A stretch of 64,000 nt of DNA from Macrostomum hystrix. Lineage: Eukaryota > Platyhelminthes > Macrostomidae. A program made the position numbers and the translations under genes. The notes below the pieces were generated by a model. It was not told the origin of the DNA and searched no databases. It worked only from the letters and a program-made list of their open reading frames with translations. Positions within the stretch are counted from its first letter, which is position 1, and the number at the start of each line of letters is the position of its first letter. Positions 50,312-61,878 of this stretch are shown here, one piece after another. Location: positions 1,116,001-1,180,000 of the forward strand of contig CATNEN010000014.1 of NCBI GenBank assembly GCA_950097015.1, read 5' to 3'.

Positions 50312-53300
50312 TCATATGTGCACATCTGCGGCCACCTGCAGGTGAACCCCTCCAGCTGACAGCCTACGCGGCAGTCGCTGCGCTTCTTCCGAGCTCGTCA
50401 ACGCTGCCTTGGACACGGAGCCGCCTCGAGCTCTCGCATCGGCGCCATTGTTAAAGAAGTCCTCCTGCTCCTCGTCCTCATCCTCGTTGCTACTTCCGCT
50501 GCACGTGTCGTCGTAGGATGAGGCAGCGGCAGAGCCTGCAGCAGCCGCGATTTCGGCACTCGCGGCGGAGACTCTTCGAGAGGCCCGCCGGCTGCCACCG
50601 AAGCCAGCTAGGAGGGAGTCGCAGAGGAGGTGCAGCGGGGCGGTGACCGAGACCCGCAGCCGCAGCCACAGCAGGCAGTACAACAGAAGGGCGAGCAGCT
50701 GGAGGCCGCAGAGCAGCAGGAAGCAGAGCTGCAGCTGGTTGGCGGTCGACCTGATGGGATCGATCCAGCCACCTGGGATGGAATGGGAAGAGTGGGGCGA
50801 CTGCCTTTCCTTTCTCCCAAAATGCACAGAACTTCCCTTCAATCTAGCCCGTCTCCTCCCTTCAATCTACCCCGTCTCCTCCCTTCAGTCTACCCCGTCT
50901 CCTCCCTTCAATCTACCCCGTCTCCTCCCTTCAATCTACCCCGTCTCCTCCCTTCAATCTACCCCGTCTCCTCCCTTCAATCTACCCCGTCTCCTCCCTT
51001 CAATCTACCCCGTCTCCTCCCTTCAATCTACCCCGTCTCCTCCCTTCAATCTACCCCGTCTCCTCCCTTCAATCTACCCAGTCTCCTTACTTCAGTGTAA
51101 GGAGACTTAAGTGTTCAGTGTTAATCCCAACATTTCGTGGTCAATACAGAATAATAATCCTAAATATGACATTCCAAATTTGTTGGAAGTCAAGAACAAT
51201 AATTTGACAATAAATAGGCCAGCTATTCGAACCTGAATGTGCCTGCATCATCTCCGTCTTCGGTGGTCACCTACCTCACCTAGACGGACTGCTGGACCTT
51301 CAGGGGCTGCAACAACAGGTGCAACTAGGCCATTGTTACTGCTCAAGCCTAAATATTAGGCGCAGCTCAATATTACCCTAATATTAGCCGCCTCGCCTAG
51401 TCTGTAAGTCAATCAGTCACTACCCAACGCTCTTAGCCTTCGGGCGCTGCCAAAAAATTTTCATGGGGTGGGGCGCTAAATTAGCTTGCTAGTCGCACTC
51501 TTAATTCCATATTCCAGTATCCGATTTCCCAACACGCACGCGCAATGAACAGGGCGGTGAGGCCGAGGGCCAGGGCACGGCCGATGGCGAAGAACAGGAT
51601 GAAGAAACCGATGGTGGCGCCCAGCTGGCTGGGCCGAGTCAGCAGCACCAGGATTTCGTAGCCTGCGGGAGATTAGTCGGGGATTAGTCGGAGGATTAGT
51701 GGGGATATTAGTTGGGGGATCAGTTGGGGTATTAGTGGGGATATTAGTTGGGGTATTAGTGGGGGTATTAGTCGGGGGATCAGTTGGGGTATTATTGGGG
51801 ATATTAGTCGGGGGATCAGTTGGGGTATTAGTGTGGGTATTAGTCGGGGGATCAGTCGGGGTATTAGAGTGGGTATTAGTCGGGGGATCAGTTGGGGTAT
51901 TAGTGGGGATATTAGTCGGGGGATCAGTTGGGGTATTAGTGGGTGTATTAGTCGGGGGATCAGTTGGGGTATTAGTGGGGGTATTAGTCGGGGGATCAGT
52001 TGGGGTATTAGTGTGGGTATTAGTCGGGGGATCAGTTGGGGTATTAGTGTGGGTATTAGTCGGGGGATCAGTTGGGGTATTAGTGGGGGTATTAGTCGGG
52101 GGATCAGTTGGGGTATTAGTGTGGGTATTAGTCGGGGGATCAGTTGGGGTATTAGTGTGGATATTAGTCGGGGGATCAGTTGGGGTATTAGTGGGGATAT
52201 TAGTCGGGGGATCAGTTGGGGTATTAGTGTGGGTATTAGTCGGGGGATCAGTTGGGGTATTAGTGTGGGTATTAGTCGGGGGATCAGTTGGGGTATTAGT
52301 GGGGATATTAGTCGGGGGATCAGTTGGGGTATTAGTGGGGATATTAGTCGGGGGATCAGTTGGGGTATTAGTGTGGATATTAGTCGGGGGATCAGTTGGG
52401 GTATTAGTGTGGGTATTAGTCGGGGGATCAGTTGGGGTATTAGTGTGGGTATTAGTCGGGGGATCAGTTGGGGTATTAGTGTGGGTATTAGTCGGGGGAT
52501 CAGTTGGGGTATTAGTGGGGATATTAGTCGGGGGATCAGTTGGGGTATTAGTGGGGATATTAGTCGGGGGATCAGTTGGGGTATTAGTGTGGATATTAGT
52601 CGGGGGATCAGTTGGGGTATTAGTGTGGATATTAGTCGGGGGATCAGTTGGGGTATTAGTGGGGATATTAGTCGGGGGATCAGTTGGGGTATTAGTGTGG
52701 GTATTAGTCGGGGGATCAGTTGGGGTATTAGTGGGGATATTAGTCGGGGGATCAGTTGGGGTATTAGTGGGGATATTAGTCGGGGGATCAGTTGGGGTAT
52801 TAGTGGGGATATTAGTCGGGGGATCAGTTGGGGTATTAGTGTGGATATTAGTCGGGGGATCAGTTGGGGTATTAGTCGGGGAAAAAAGACTCGATCATAC
52901 GGAACAGACTGCCAGCCAGAGCTGGGATTTGAGACACGAAAGCTGACAGCTCACCTGACACGATGACGAGAATTTCGGACAGCGCCATGAACAGATAGGT
53001 GGGCAGCGCGATGGGCGGGGCGTAGGCGGAGCGGTCGCGGGCGTACTCGCTGACAGCGGCAACGAGGGCACCGACAGCCAGCACAAGCTGGCCGATGCCT
53101 GCGCAAATAGATTAAATAAATATTAAAATGCGCAGTGCTGCCTACTGACAGTAAGAGTCAAGAGGTAAAAGGCAAGAGTGCCACAGGTCCTGGCAAACAC
53201 TCACCAAAGCGCCAGGCCATGTGGTGCAGCTTGAAGTAGCGGCTGCTGGCCCAGCAGAGCAGAGGAGCCAGCAGGAAGACGAAACCCGGGTCGCACAGGC

Positions 53301-56300
53301 CGTACAGGTGATGCTGCTGCTGCTGCTGCCAGCCGCTTGGCATGGAGCGGATCTGCAGGTCCAGGCAATTACTCATCTGCACGGGGTCGGGGTGGCAGGT
53401 AAAGTTGGTAGGGATGGCAGGTAAAGTGGGTAGATTGGCAGGTAAAGTGGGTAGATTGGCAGGTAAAGTGGGTAGAGTGGCAGGTAAAGTGGGTAGAGTG
53501 GCAGGTAAAGTGGGTAGAGTGGCAGGTAAAGTGGGTAGATTGGCAGGTAAAGTGGGTAGATTGGCAGGTAAAGTGGGTAGATTGGCAGGTAAAGTGGGTA
53601 GAGTGGCAGGTAGTGCAGACAGGCCGCACCTTGGTAATTACGGCCACCCAGAAGGCCAAGATGATCAGGAGGCCCAAGCGAAACAGGCGCGCGCTAGGGT
53701 CTTCTTCCACCGACAGAGGGCGCGCGGTCGCCAACGCCGGATGGTGCTTGGAGCGAATGCGGCGCCCCAGGAGGTCGCTTGGCGACGAGGACCACAGAGC
53801 TGCATTGAATAGGAGAGTCAATATCAAACTTACTTAGATGCTGCACTATTGCTTGCATTGGTAAAGGCGAATTAATGACTATTTGATTGACAATTCGAGT
53901 GACTGTGGAGTGACAATTCAAGTACCAGGCTGAGTGAATGTGCCGATGTGTCTTATGCTAGAGCCTCCCGGCCTGATTGCACTCACCGTCATTAGGTGGG
54001 TATTCGCGAATCCAGTACAGGCCGCAGGCAAGGCTGGTCAAGGCCACGGCCGCTGCGATGAAGATCAAAGGAACAATCTTGCGCGAGTCTACGTAGGGAG
54101 TTGAGCCATAGACAACTGCATCTGCGACTAGCGCGCCGAGATTCAAGCAGCAGTAATACCTGCGAACCGTTGTCTAATCAATATTATGATCTTGATTGGA
54201 TCACCTGCTTTACTCTGTATTTAGTCACTGCAGCTGCCCTCCGGGTCATTCAGTGAGTCACTGCAGCTGCACTCCGGGTCATTCAGTGAGTCACTGCAGC
54301 TGCCCTCCGGGTCATTCAGTGAGTCACTGCAGCTGCACTCCGGGTCATTCAGTGAGTCACTGCAGCTGCACTCCGGGTCATTCAGTGAGTCACTGCAGCT
54401 GCACTCCGGGTCATTCAGTGAGTCACTGCAGCTGCACTCCGGGTCATTCAGTGAGTCACTGCAGCTGCCCTCCGGGTCATTCAGTGAGTCACTGCAGCTG
54501 CACTCCGGGTCATTCAGTGAGTCACTGCAGCTACCCTCCGGGTCATTCAGTGAGTCACTGCAGCTGCCCTCCGGGTCATTCAGTGAGTCACTGCAGCTAC
54601 CCAATAGGTCATTGAGTGAGTCACAGCTGTCACTCACCAGGTGACGCAGTTGAAGATGCTGGAACAGAAGTGCCGCTTCAGCTGCTGCAGCAGGAGGGCT
54701 GGCGCCACGGCCCGGCTGCACAGGGCGGCTATTGCTAAGGCCGGTAGGCTGACAATGAGGAAGATCTGGCGTGACTGTCGGGAGGAGGCAGGATTCAAGT
54801 TAAAAGATGACAAGGTGAAAAACTTGTTGGAGTCAGACGTCTTTGAATCATTTAATAAATGCATCTGATAATGAGTGACAGATTGAGTGACGTGTTGAGT
54901 GGCATGTTGAGTGACAGAGTGACAGGTCGAGTGGCGTGCTGACTGATGCTTTGAGCAGTGGGTCGACTTATAGTTAGAGTGATTAGGATTGAGCATTGAT
55001 TAGATGGATTAAAAGGAATTACAACCCGAAGAAAAATATGAATATTCCAGCAGAAAAATACTGCCACCAGTGAAGTGACTCACAGCGAAGCCAAAGCTGA
55101 GGGTGGACAGCAGAAGGCACGCGCAGCCTGCATGCGGTTGGTGGGCATTTTCTCATTCTCATAGAACATATGAGAAAAATACTCAGTGACCAATTAGAGC
55201 TCAGCCAGGACTCACCGAATGTGTACAGGACAGCGCCCGCGGCCAGCAGCTTGAACTTGGAAAGTCGCTCATCGCCCAGCCAGCCGCCAGCAAGGGGCAG
55301 GGCATCAATCAGTACTGAGGGCCGTTCATGATTGGTGGGATAGATCCGGTATAGGAGTGGGATAGATCTGGTATAGGAGTGGGATAGATCCGGTATAGTA
55401 GTGGGATAGATCCGTTATAGTGGGATAGATCCGGTATAGTAGTGGGATAGATCCGGTATAGTAGTGGGATAGATCCGGTATAGTAGTGGGAAGGATCCGT
55501 TATAGTGGGATAGATCCGGTATAGTAGTGGGATAGATCCGGTATAGTAGTGGGATAGATCCGGTATAGTAGTGGGATAGATCCGTTATAGTGGGATAGAT
55601 CCGGTATAGTAGTGGGATAGATCCGGTATAGTAGTGGGATAGATCTGTTATAGATGGATAGATCGGTTATAGAGGGATAGATCCGTTATAGAGGGATAGA
55701 TCTGTTATAGAGGGATAGATCTGTGATAGAGGGATAGATCTGTTATAGATGGATAGATCTGTGATAGAGGGATAGATCTGTTATAGAGGGGTAGATCTGT
55801 TATAGAGGGATAGATCTGTTATAGAGGGATAGATCTGTTATAGTGGGATAGATCTGTTATAGAGGGGTAGATCTGTTATAGAGGGATAGATCTGTTATAG
55901 AGGGGTAGATCTGTTATAGAGGGATAGATCTGTTATAGAGGGATAGATCTGTTATAGTGGGATAGATCTGTGATAGAGGGATAGATCTGTTATAGAGGGA
56001 TAGATCTGTTATAGAGGGATAGATCTGTTATAGTGGGATAGATCTGTTATAGTGGGATAGATCTGTTATAGAGGGATAGATCTGTTATAGTGGGATAGAT
56101 CTGTTATAGTAAGTGGGGTAGATCCGGTATAGTAGTGGGATAGATCTGTTATAGATGGATAGATCTGTTATAGTGGGATAGATCTGTGATAGAGGGATAG
56201 ATCTGTTATAGAGGGATAGATCTGTTATAGTGGGATAGATCTGTTATAGAGGGATAGATCTGTTATAGAGGGATAGATCTGTTATAGAGGGATAGATCTG

Positions 56301-58669
56301 TTATAGAGGGATAGATCTGTTATAGTGGGATAGATCTGTTATAGAGGGATAGATCTGTTATAGTGGGATAGATCTGTGATAGTGGGATAGATCTGTTATA
56401 GAGGGATAGATCTGTTATAGTGGGATAGATCTGTTATAGAGGGATAGATCTGTTATAGAGGGATAGATCTGTTATAGTGGGATAGATCTGTTATAGAGGG
56501 ATAGATCTGTTATAGTGGGATAGATCTGTTATAGAGGGATAGATCTGTAATAGTGGGATAGATCTGTTATAGAGGGATAGATCTGTTATAGTGGGATAGA
56601 TCTGTTATAGAGGGATAGATCTGTTATAGTGGGATAGATCTGTTATAGAGGGATAGATCTGTTATAGTGGGATAGATCTGTTATAGAGGGATAGATCTGT
56701 TATAGTGGGATAGATCTGTTATAGAGGGATAGATCTGTTATAGAGGGATAGATCCGTTATAGTGGGATGGATAAGTGGGATATGGTGGTATAGTTCCGTG
56801 TGATCTAGCTCTATTGGATATGATTGAAAAACTCCATTAGATCTGGTAGGTCTTAGATCTTAGCATAATTCTATGTAATTGGATCTAGTGAAAAACCCTC
56901 TGGGACATGTTGGGATAATCAAGCGAAATCTAGTGTAAAAGCCATGTAGGATATTACAGACATACCGTGGCGCACAATGTAATAAGACCAATAAGTAAAA
57001 AATATTTAAGCCACAATGGTCCTTAAGCTTAATTCAAGCAGGTAAAATGAAAGCAAAACTTGTTAGAAAATAGCTTCAAGTTAGTTGTGTGGTGTTTTGG
57101 TTCACTGTTCACTGTTTTTAGTTCAAAAAGTAGATATTTGAGTGGGAAGTACATTTCAAAGCATTGAAATAACATTGAAATAAGACCACATAAATATTAG
57201 GGAAATGAGTAAAGCAAATGTCACTGATTACGCAACTAACTTCTCTAATACTTTGTGGCGTGTCCTTTCGACTTAATTACAGCATGGCACCACCTAGGCT
57301 TGCTGTCCACCAGCTTCTGGCACACTTCTGGAGGGATGGCAGCCCACGAGTGCTCAATGATCCTCAACCCTGTTCCATAGATTCTCAATCGGGTTGAGGT
57401 CTGGTGACTGCGCTGGCGAGTCATTGGTGCGGATGTTGTTCTCAGCAAGCCATGCCTTCACAACCTTGGAGGTGTGCTTGGGATTGTTGTCCTGCTGAAA
57501 CTGCCAGCTGTTCACTGCACTCAGTGGCAGTGCATCTACTGCCTGTTGTAGGTGGCTGCTGAGGATGTCACGGTACTGCTGACTATCCATTATGCCCTCA
57601 ATGCGAGTTATTGGCCCAGGTCCAGCTCTAGAGAAGGCAGCCCACACCATGACACTGCCACCACATGACATTGGTCATCAGATGACCCTGGTGTCCAGCT
57701 GGCATGCTGCTTTGCCCAGGTCAAGCGACGCTTCCGGTTTTTGTCGGAGACGAATGGCTTCTTCCTAGCGATGCGGCCATGCAGTCCAGCAGCTACCAGG
57801 CGGCGGCGGACAGTCATGGGGTACAGCTGCACATTGCAGGATACGAGCAGTTCACGCCTGATGTCCACAGTAGTGAGCCGACGGTTGGACTCGGACATTC
57901 GCACAATTCGTCGATCCAGTCGGTGGTCAGTTTTCGGTGCCCTGCCAGGTCTTGGGGCATAGCCCATGCTGCCAGTGCTGCTGAAGTGCCTGAGTGCTTG
58001 CTGGATGCAGGTTTTCGACTTTCCCAGCTGCGTGGCCATGGCACGCTGAGAAACTCCTTGGTCAAACAGGGTCTTGACTTTCCTACATGACTCAGGCGAC
58101 AGAGGTCTGCCTTTACCCATTCTAGGAATTTCAAGATAATTTTTGCTTGGCGGCGAATCGAATTTGATGCTTTGGACTTGGAGAATCAGCAGGGCCACTT
58201 TTATAGCACATTTTAGCCGAAATAATGAAGTGGTCTTGTTACTCTGTGACTCAAATTAAACATAATGAATAGCGACCAATTACCCAAGACATCATTAATT
58301 TAATTGTTCGATGCCATCGTTATCTATGACTGTTTAGATTAAGATGCTCCCCCAATATGTGCATGTTATGAAATAAAAAGTGAACTTTTTTTGTTAGGTT
58401 GGTCTTAATTCATTGTGCGCCACTGTATAGTAGTATACACCAGACTCACCACTCACCAGCTGAGCATAGCTCAGGCCTCTCTCTGCACCACCAGGCCATT
58501 GAAAGCCTTTAGCACACTGCAGCACATTGAGAGCCAGGTAGTGCAGGCAGCTGGTCCCAGCAATGTAAGTGCCCAGCCACAGGGTGGCCCTGAACAGACG
58601 ATGCCGCTTAGTCCACTGAGTTCCAAGGCTGCCAAACAGCAGTGGCTGGCGGGAACTGCTTGCTGTCAT
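50312..58669 (-). CDS. POT/PTR-type transporter, SLC15-like
   Basis: Ten exons in transcript order: 58669-58450, 55314-55216, 55127-55084, 54774-54638, 54159-53987, 53799-53630, 53376-53205, 53098-52955, 51662-51540 and 50772-50312. Every junction is GT-AG with matching phase. The total is 580 residues, close to SLC15A4. About twelve hydrophobic helices are visible. Family marks include ALPLAGGWLGDERLSKFK after helix 2, YYCCLNLGALVAD in helix 5, and LPTYLFMALSEILVIVSGYE in helix 10, the POT P-Y...GE...G-E pattern. The family moves di- and tripeptides or histidine with protons. Helix 1 (GTYIAGTSCLHYLALNVLQ) lacks the ExxER proton-coupling motif, so this member is divergent and its substrate unknown. 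The tail is acidic. Introns hold five minisatellites and a Tc1 copy. Confidence 0.87.
50835..51090. repeat. Minisatellite, 23-bp unit, 11 copies, transporter intron 9
   Basis: Core CTTCAATCTACCCCGTCTCC plus TCC, identical to the array at 48035-48175 and in the same orientation. Confidence 0.96.
51091..51539. other. Remainder of transporter intron 9
   Basis: No feature recognised between the array and exon 9. Confidence 0.4.
51670..52880. repeat. Compound minisatellite, 12-bp monomers in a 36-bp unit
   Basis: Monomers TGGGGTATTAGT, GGGGATATTAGT (or TGTGGGTATTAGT) and CGGGGGATCAGT alternate to give a 36-bp repeat, about 33 copies, in transporter intron 8. Early copies near 51680-51780 are irregular monomer runs, suggesting the trimer arose from a 12-bp array. 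Long plus-strand frames are artefacts. Confidence 0.96.
53400..53612. repeat. Minisatellite, 21-bp unit, 10 copies, transporter intron 6
   Basis: Core GGCAGGTAAAGTGGGTAGA plus TT or GT. The 253-bp intron is almost entirely this array. In transcript sense the units are pyrimidine-rich (CTACCCACTTTACCTGCC). Confidence 0.95.
54215..54615. repeat. Minisatellite, 33-bp unit, 12 copies, transporter intron 4
   Basis: Core TCATTCAGTGAGTCACTGCA followed by GCTGCACTCCGGG. In transcript sense the first unit overlaps the donor region: GTGAGTGACAGCTGTGACTC resembles the unit's CTGCAGTGACTC. Confidence 0.95.
55335..56775. repeat. Minisatellite, 20-bp unit GGATAGATCTGTTATAGAGG, about 70 copies
   Basis: Lies in transporter intron 1 next to exon 2. 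The first 300 bp use a 22-bp form (GATAGATCCGGTATAGTAGT plus GG), the rest the 20-bp form with GAGGG and GTGGG alternating. Confidence 0.97.
56965..58425 (-). mobile_element. Tc1/mariner element in transporter intron 1
   Basis: Bounded by TA dinucleotides (56963-56964 and 58426-58427), the expected target duplication. The left end CCGTGGCGCACAATG mirrors the right end CAGTGGCGCACAATG, and the similarity runs on to AAGACC. Subterminal AAGACCAC (57183) and GTGGTCTT (58231) form a second inverted pair about 200 bp in, an IR/DR-like layout. It carries a broken transposase on the minus strand. Length 1461 bp. Confidence 0.9.
57245..58120 (-). pseudogene. Tc1-type transposase, broken
   Basis: Reading begins at MGKGRPLSPESC (58120) with helix-turn-helix regions (QRAMATQLGKSKTCIQQAL and a second RRRLVAAGLHGR segment). 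After KRRLTWAKQHASW the sequence jumps, with loss of frame, to GGSVMVWAAFSRAG, so the stretch holding the first catalytic Asp is missing. The second Asp (FQQDNNPKHTSK) and the Glu (SPDLNPIENLW) remain. Another shift near 57400 moves the C-terminal part into a third frame. The copy cannot encode an active enzyme. Spacing fits the DD34E Tc1 group. Confidence 0.9.
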
Positions 58670-59390
58670 CTGGCCTGGCTTAGCTGAGAATTCCAAATGA
58701 TTTTTATTGCTCAGTTTTCATGTGTAACGAAAAATGTCCCTATTTGATGTAATTCATACAAGTACACTTTACCTTGGGATTTACAAATAAATAATTTCAT
58801 AGAATTTTTAAAACAAACACCTAAATTTTGTCTGTGAAATTTTCTTGAGATAAGCCAATTAAAAGCCCATATGATTCTTAGAAATTAACTGTAAAAATGT
58901 GCTATTTTTTGTTTTACTGTATAAAATTTGTTTTACTATAAGACTCACATTTGTTATAAATTTTCTACCATTTAGACTAAAATTAACAATAAATACAGAT
59001 GACTTAAAAAGGAAGAAAATCAACCATGTTTAACCTTTTTGATACAAAGTTTGTATGCAATATTCAAAAGTGTTCTAAAAGTCATTTTTTATAATAACAC
59101 TTTTCTTCTTTTATGGAAGAATCCTTTATTCCTTACCTTTATAGAGACAAATACTGAGAGAATTCAAGAGAGAGAAATACACCACCCCTGAGAAGTTATC
59201 TTTAAATATATAAAATACATTCTAGGAGAATAATTCTAAGAAATAACTACAACAACTTTGGAGACATTGTATAGAAATTAGACCCCAGTAACAACTTCGG
59301 TGTACATCTAATTACTATAAGGATATTATGTCACTAAAGTTGCAGCAATCTTTTACTTTACTGAGTTTAATTATTTTTAATTTTTCTTTC
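58670..59390. other. AT-rich intergenic region
   Basis: Upstream of the minus-strand transporter. No promoter element stands out. A TTATTTCAG site at 59391-59399 precedes the transposase fragment. Confidence 0.4.
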
Positions 59391-59401
59391 TTATTTCAGT
59401 C

Positions 59402-59590
59402 AATTTAATGATGGCTGGAAAGCCCTCTGTGCCCACTATGATTGTGCCAATTGAGGGGTTGTGGGCCCATGTCAAGGCAAAGTTCCAGGCGATGCATGGC
59501 ACTTCTGAAGCTCTGTTTGAAAGCCATCTCAATGAGTATCTCTAGCGCCAGCTCTTTCCTAGAAAGCAGTTTGGCAACTTCCTATACTAA
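59402..59590 (+). pseudogene. Merlin/IS1016-like transposase C-terminal fragment
   Basis: The frame from 59408 reads IVPIEGLWAHVKAKFQAMHG, then TSEALFESHLNEYL, and stops at TAG (59543-59545). The same frame continues as RQLFPRKQFGNFLY. IEGLW...HGTS...F.S.L.EYL is the end of ISXO2-type DDE domains, where a Trp usually follows at the position of the stop, suggesting a TGG to TAG change. Nothing of the N-terminal two thirds is visible nearby. Confidence 0.65.
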
Positions 59591-59639
59591 TCAGCAGGGA
59601 TCGGATGGCTCATTATTAATGACTAGGGCCTAATTGACT

Positions 59640-60874
59640 TACCTGACACTTATAGACACTTACCTTTTATCCTCCTACCATCTTTATGTTCGGCAATAAA
59701 AAACTGTTTAAAATAATTAAACATAGGCCCCTAATTTTGTATTGTATAATTTTTATAACTTGAGTTCCTGCCAAACTCCTGTTTTTATCATTTGTTTGTC
59801 TGTACTGTGTCACCCACCTCAATTTTGCTATAAATACAACCGGAAATTAGCTTTAGAAACTTTGCCCTGTTCCTTGGTGTCTAAAGGAGAAAAAGTTGAA
59901 AGGCAGAGAAAAAAACTCTAAGTGTTTAATTGCTCTTATTTTGAATGAGAGAAAAGCAGGTCAGTGATTACACATAAGCCAGTAAATACTCAAAAGAATA
60001 AATGAGTAGAAATGTATCAAAAGCAGTATAGTTTAATAACTGAAAGAATAGAGGTTAAACCCCGATTGGTAGAATAGCATTGTGTGCAAAGTTGGGTAAC
60101 TTTGGTCCATTTTGAGCCTAGAAAGACTGGGAAAAACCAGAAAGCCAGATAGTTGATGAGTAAATAAGAAGTGGAAGAAATATCTTGCCACTCAGAAACT
60201 TCTGAGAATGCTACCATATTTGGAAAGAAGGCAGCCTATCTGGCTAAATTAAGCAATATATACATATAAAGTAAGAGAAGTACATAGCCAGTCTATGAAG
60301 TATAATTACGTCATTGGAGAAAGGAAATTAAAAATCATTTAAAAAGGTCAAGCTGGTGTGATATAACCAAGTTAGGCCTATTTATATTAGTAAAAGAGCC
60401 TTACAACACAGTAGGCCCTAAAGTAAAAGATTGCCAAAGTTGCTACAAAGAGAACACTAGAGAGAACATTAGGACAACTTTGGTGGCATTGAGATAAAAA
60501 ATGTTATAGGCCCTAAGTGTTTTAATAATAAATTACCTCTAGACACCCCTGCTGTTTATAGTCTAACTGACTACCTTTGAAATGCATGCTACTAATAATA
60601 GAATATTAAAAACAAAAACACATTTAAAGTGAGAAGCAGAGACTTGTAAGTCAAAAATTTTAATTTAAACATTCTAAAAGTAAAGGTAGTGTTTAGGATT
60701 TTGTTAACTTTTAAATATTTAGTCTTACACATACATGTGTCATGCAACCTCCCAAATCTTAGCCGGCTGTCTGACTTAGTTTTTAAGCCTAAAATCGATA
60801 TACATTCATTCATTGCTTTATTTATGACTTAGTTTGCTCTCATTTGCAACTTAGTTTGCTCTTATTTGTGACTT
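59640..60874. other. AT-rich intergenic region
   Basis: No gene recognised; possibly decayed transposon flank. Confidence 0.4.
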
Positions 60875-60968
60875 ACTGTTTCATAATTTAATTAATAAAA
60901 AACGGTCTAGTAATTGTCAGTTTATTTATTTCCAATAAGAACAGAAGTACAAGTTGAACTGCTGCACA
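60875..60968 (+). repeat. Dispersed direct repeat, copy 1 (about 94 bp)
   Basis: ACTGTTTCATAATTTAATTA through GAACTGCTGCACA, matching 62594-62692 with one indel and about two mismatches. Function unknown. Confidence 0.9.
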
Positions 60969-61211
60969 GTTCCTTGTCCCTTGGTCCCCCTTTGATTTTT
61001 TGCACTTGGTCGATTGGTTTTTGCAACTTACCTTGCTTGGCCCTTGTTTCACCTGGACAGTTTGGCCAGGTCGGCTGGGTGTTGCACATGTATGATCTTA
61101 CATATGAATTTTTATAACACATACAGAATAGGCCTATGTATTGGTTCATCAAAATTTATGTAGCTAATTAGGTCAACAATCTATTACTATTAGCTAAATA
61201 AAAAAGGAAGT

Positions 61212-61878
61212 GCTTATTCCCACGGTCCCGTGCCGATAATTTCAATTTTATCCACACGGATCCGTGCCGATAATTTTCTGCTTATCCACACGGCAGCTTG
61301 TATGAATAGGTCTACTTTCAAGTCCCTACGTACCTATTCTAATTCTTCTCTGAGCATAAGGCTTTTGCTTCAGAGTTTAGTGTATAGTGTACACTATCAA
61401 TGAATAGTGTAAAATAATAACAATGATGTATAATGTGTGACAAGTTTGGTGCTGACTAGAATTCTGCTGGTTGACTCGTATGATTTTCTTTGATAGACTT
61501 TTTACTCTTTAAGTCAATACAATTTGAATGAAAACACGTAACGATGACAAAAGATTTAGTAAGTTGTTATTAAAATAATTAAAAAGGATGACATTAATGT
61601 CAGTTAATTAATGTGTAGGTCGAAATGTAGAACACTGTCGTAACACACTGGCAACTTTGTCGATCTATTGGCTCGAGGGTTCAACAAAACGTTCAAATCT
61701 GAAAGGGCCTCGTTTCAAAGAACAGAACCGTGTGGATAAAATTGAAATTAACGGCACGGCATATATAAAGAGTTGTAGACCTATTTATACAAGCTGCCGT
61801 GTGGATAAGCAGAAAATTATCGGCACGGATCCGTGTGGATAAAATTGAAATTATCGGCACGGGACCGTGGGAATAAGC
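61212..61878. mobile_element. Non-coding element with 104-bp terminal inverted repeats
   Basis: The left arm 61212-61315 starts GCTTATTCCCACGGTCCCGT. The right arm 61775-61878 is its reverse complement with only one to two differences. Each arm is built of two similar units, CACGG(TCC)CGTGCCGATAAT and a second copy with GGATCC, each itself partly palindromic. A third partial unit lies at 61737-61762. There is no open frame of note, so it looks like a MITE or foldback element. No clear target-site duplication was found. Confidence 0.85.

Noticed and set aside
51699..52966. 415- and 377-residue frames in transporter intron 8
   Set aside because: Antisense to a well-supported gene and explained by a 36-bp array.
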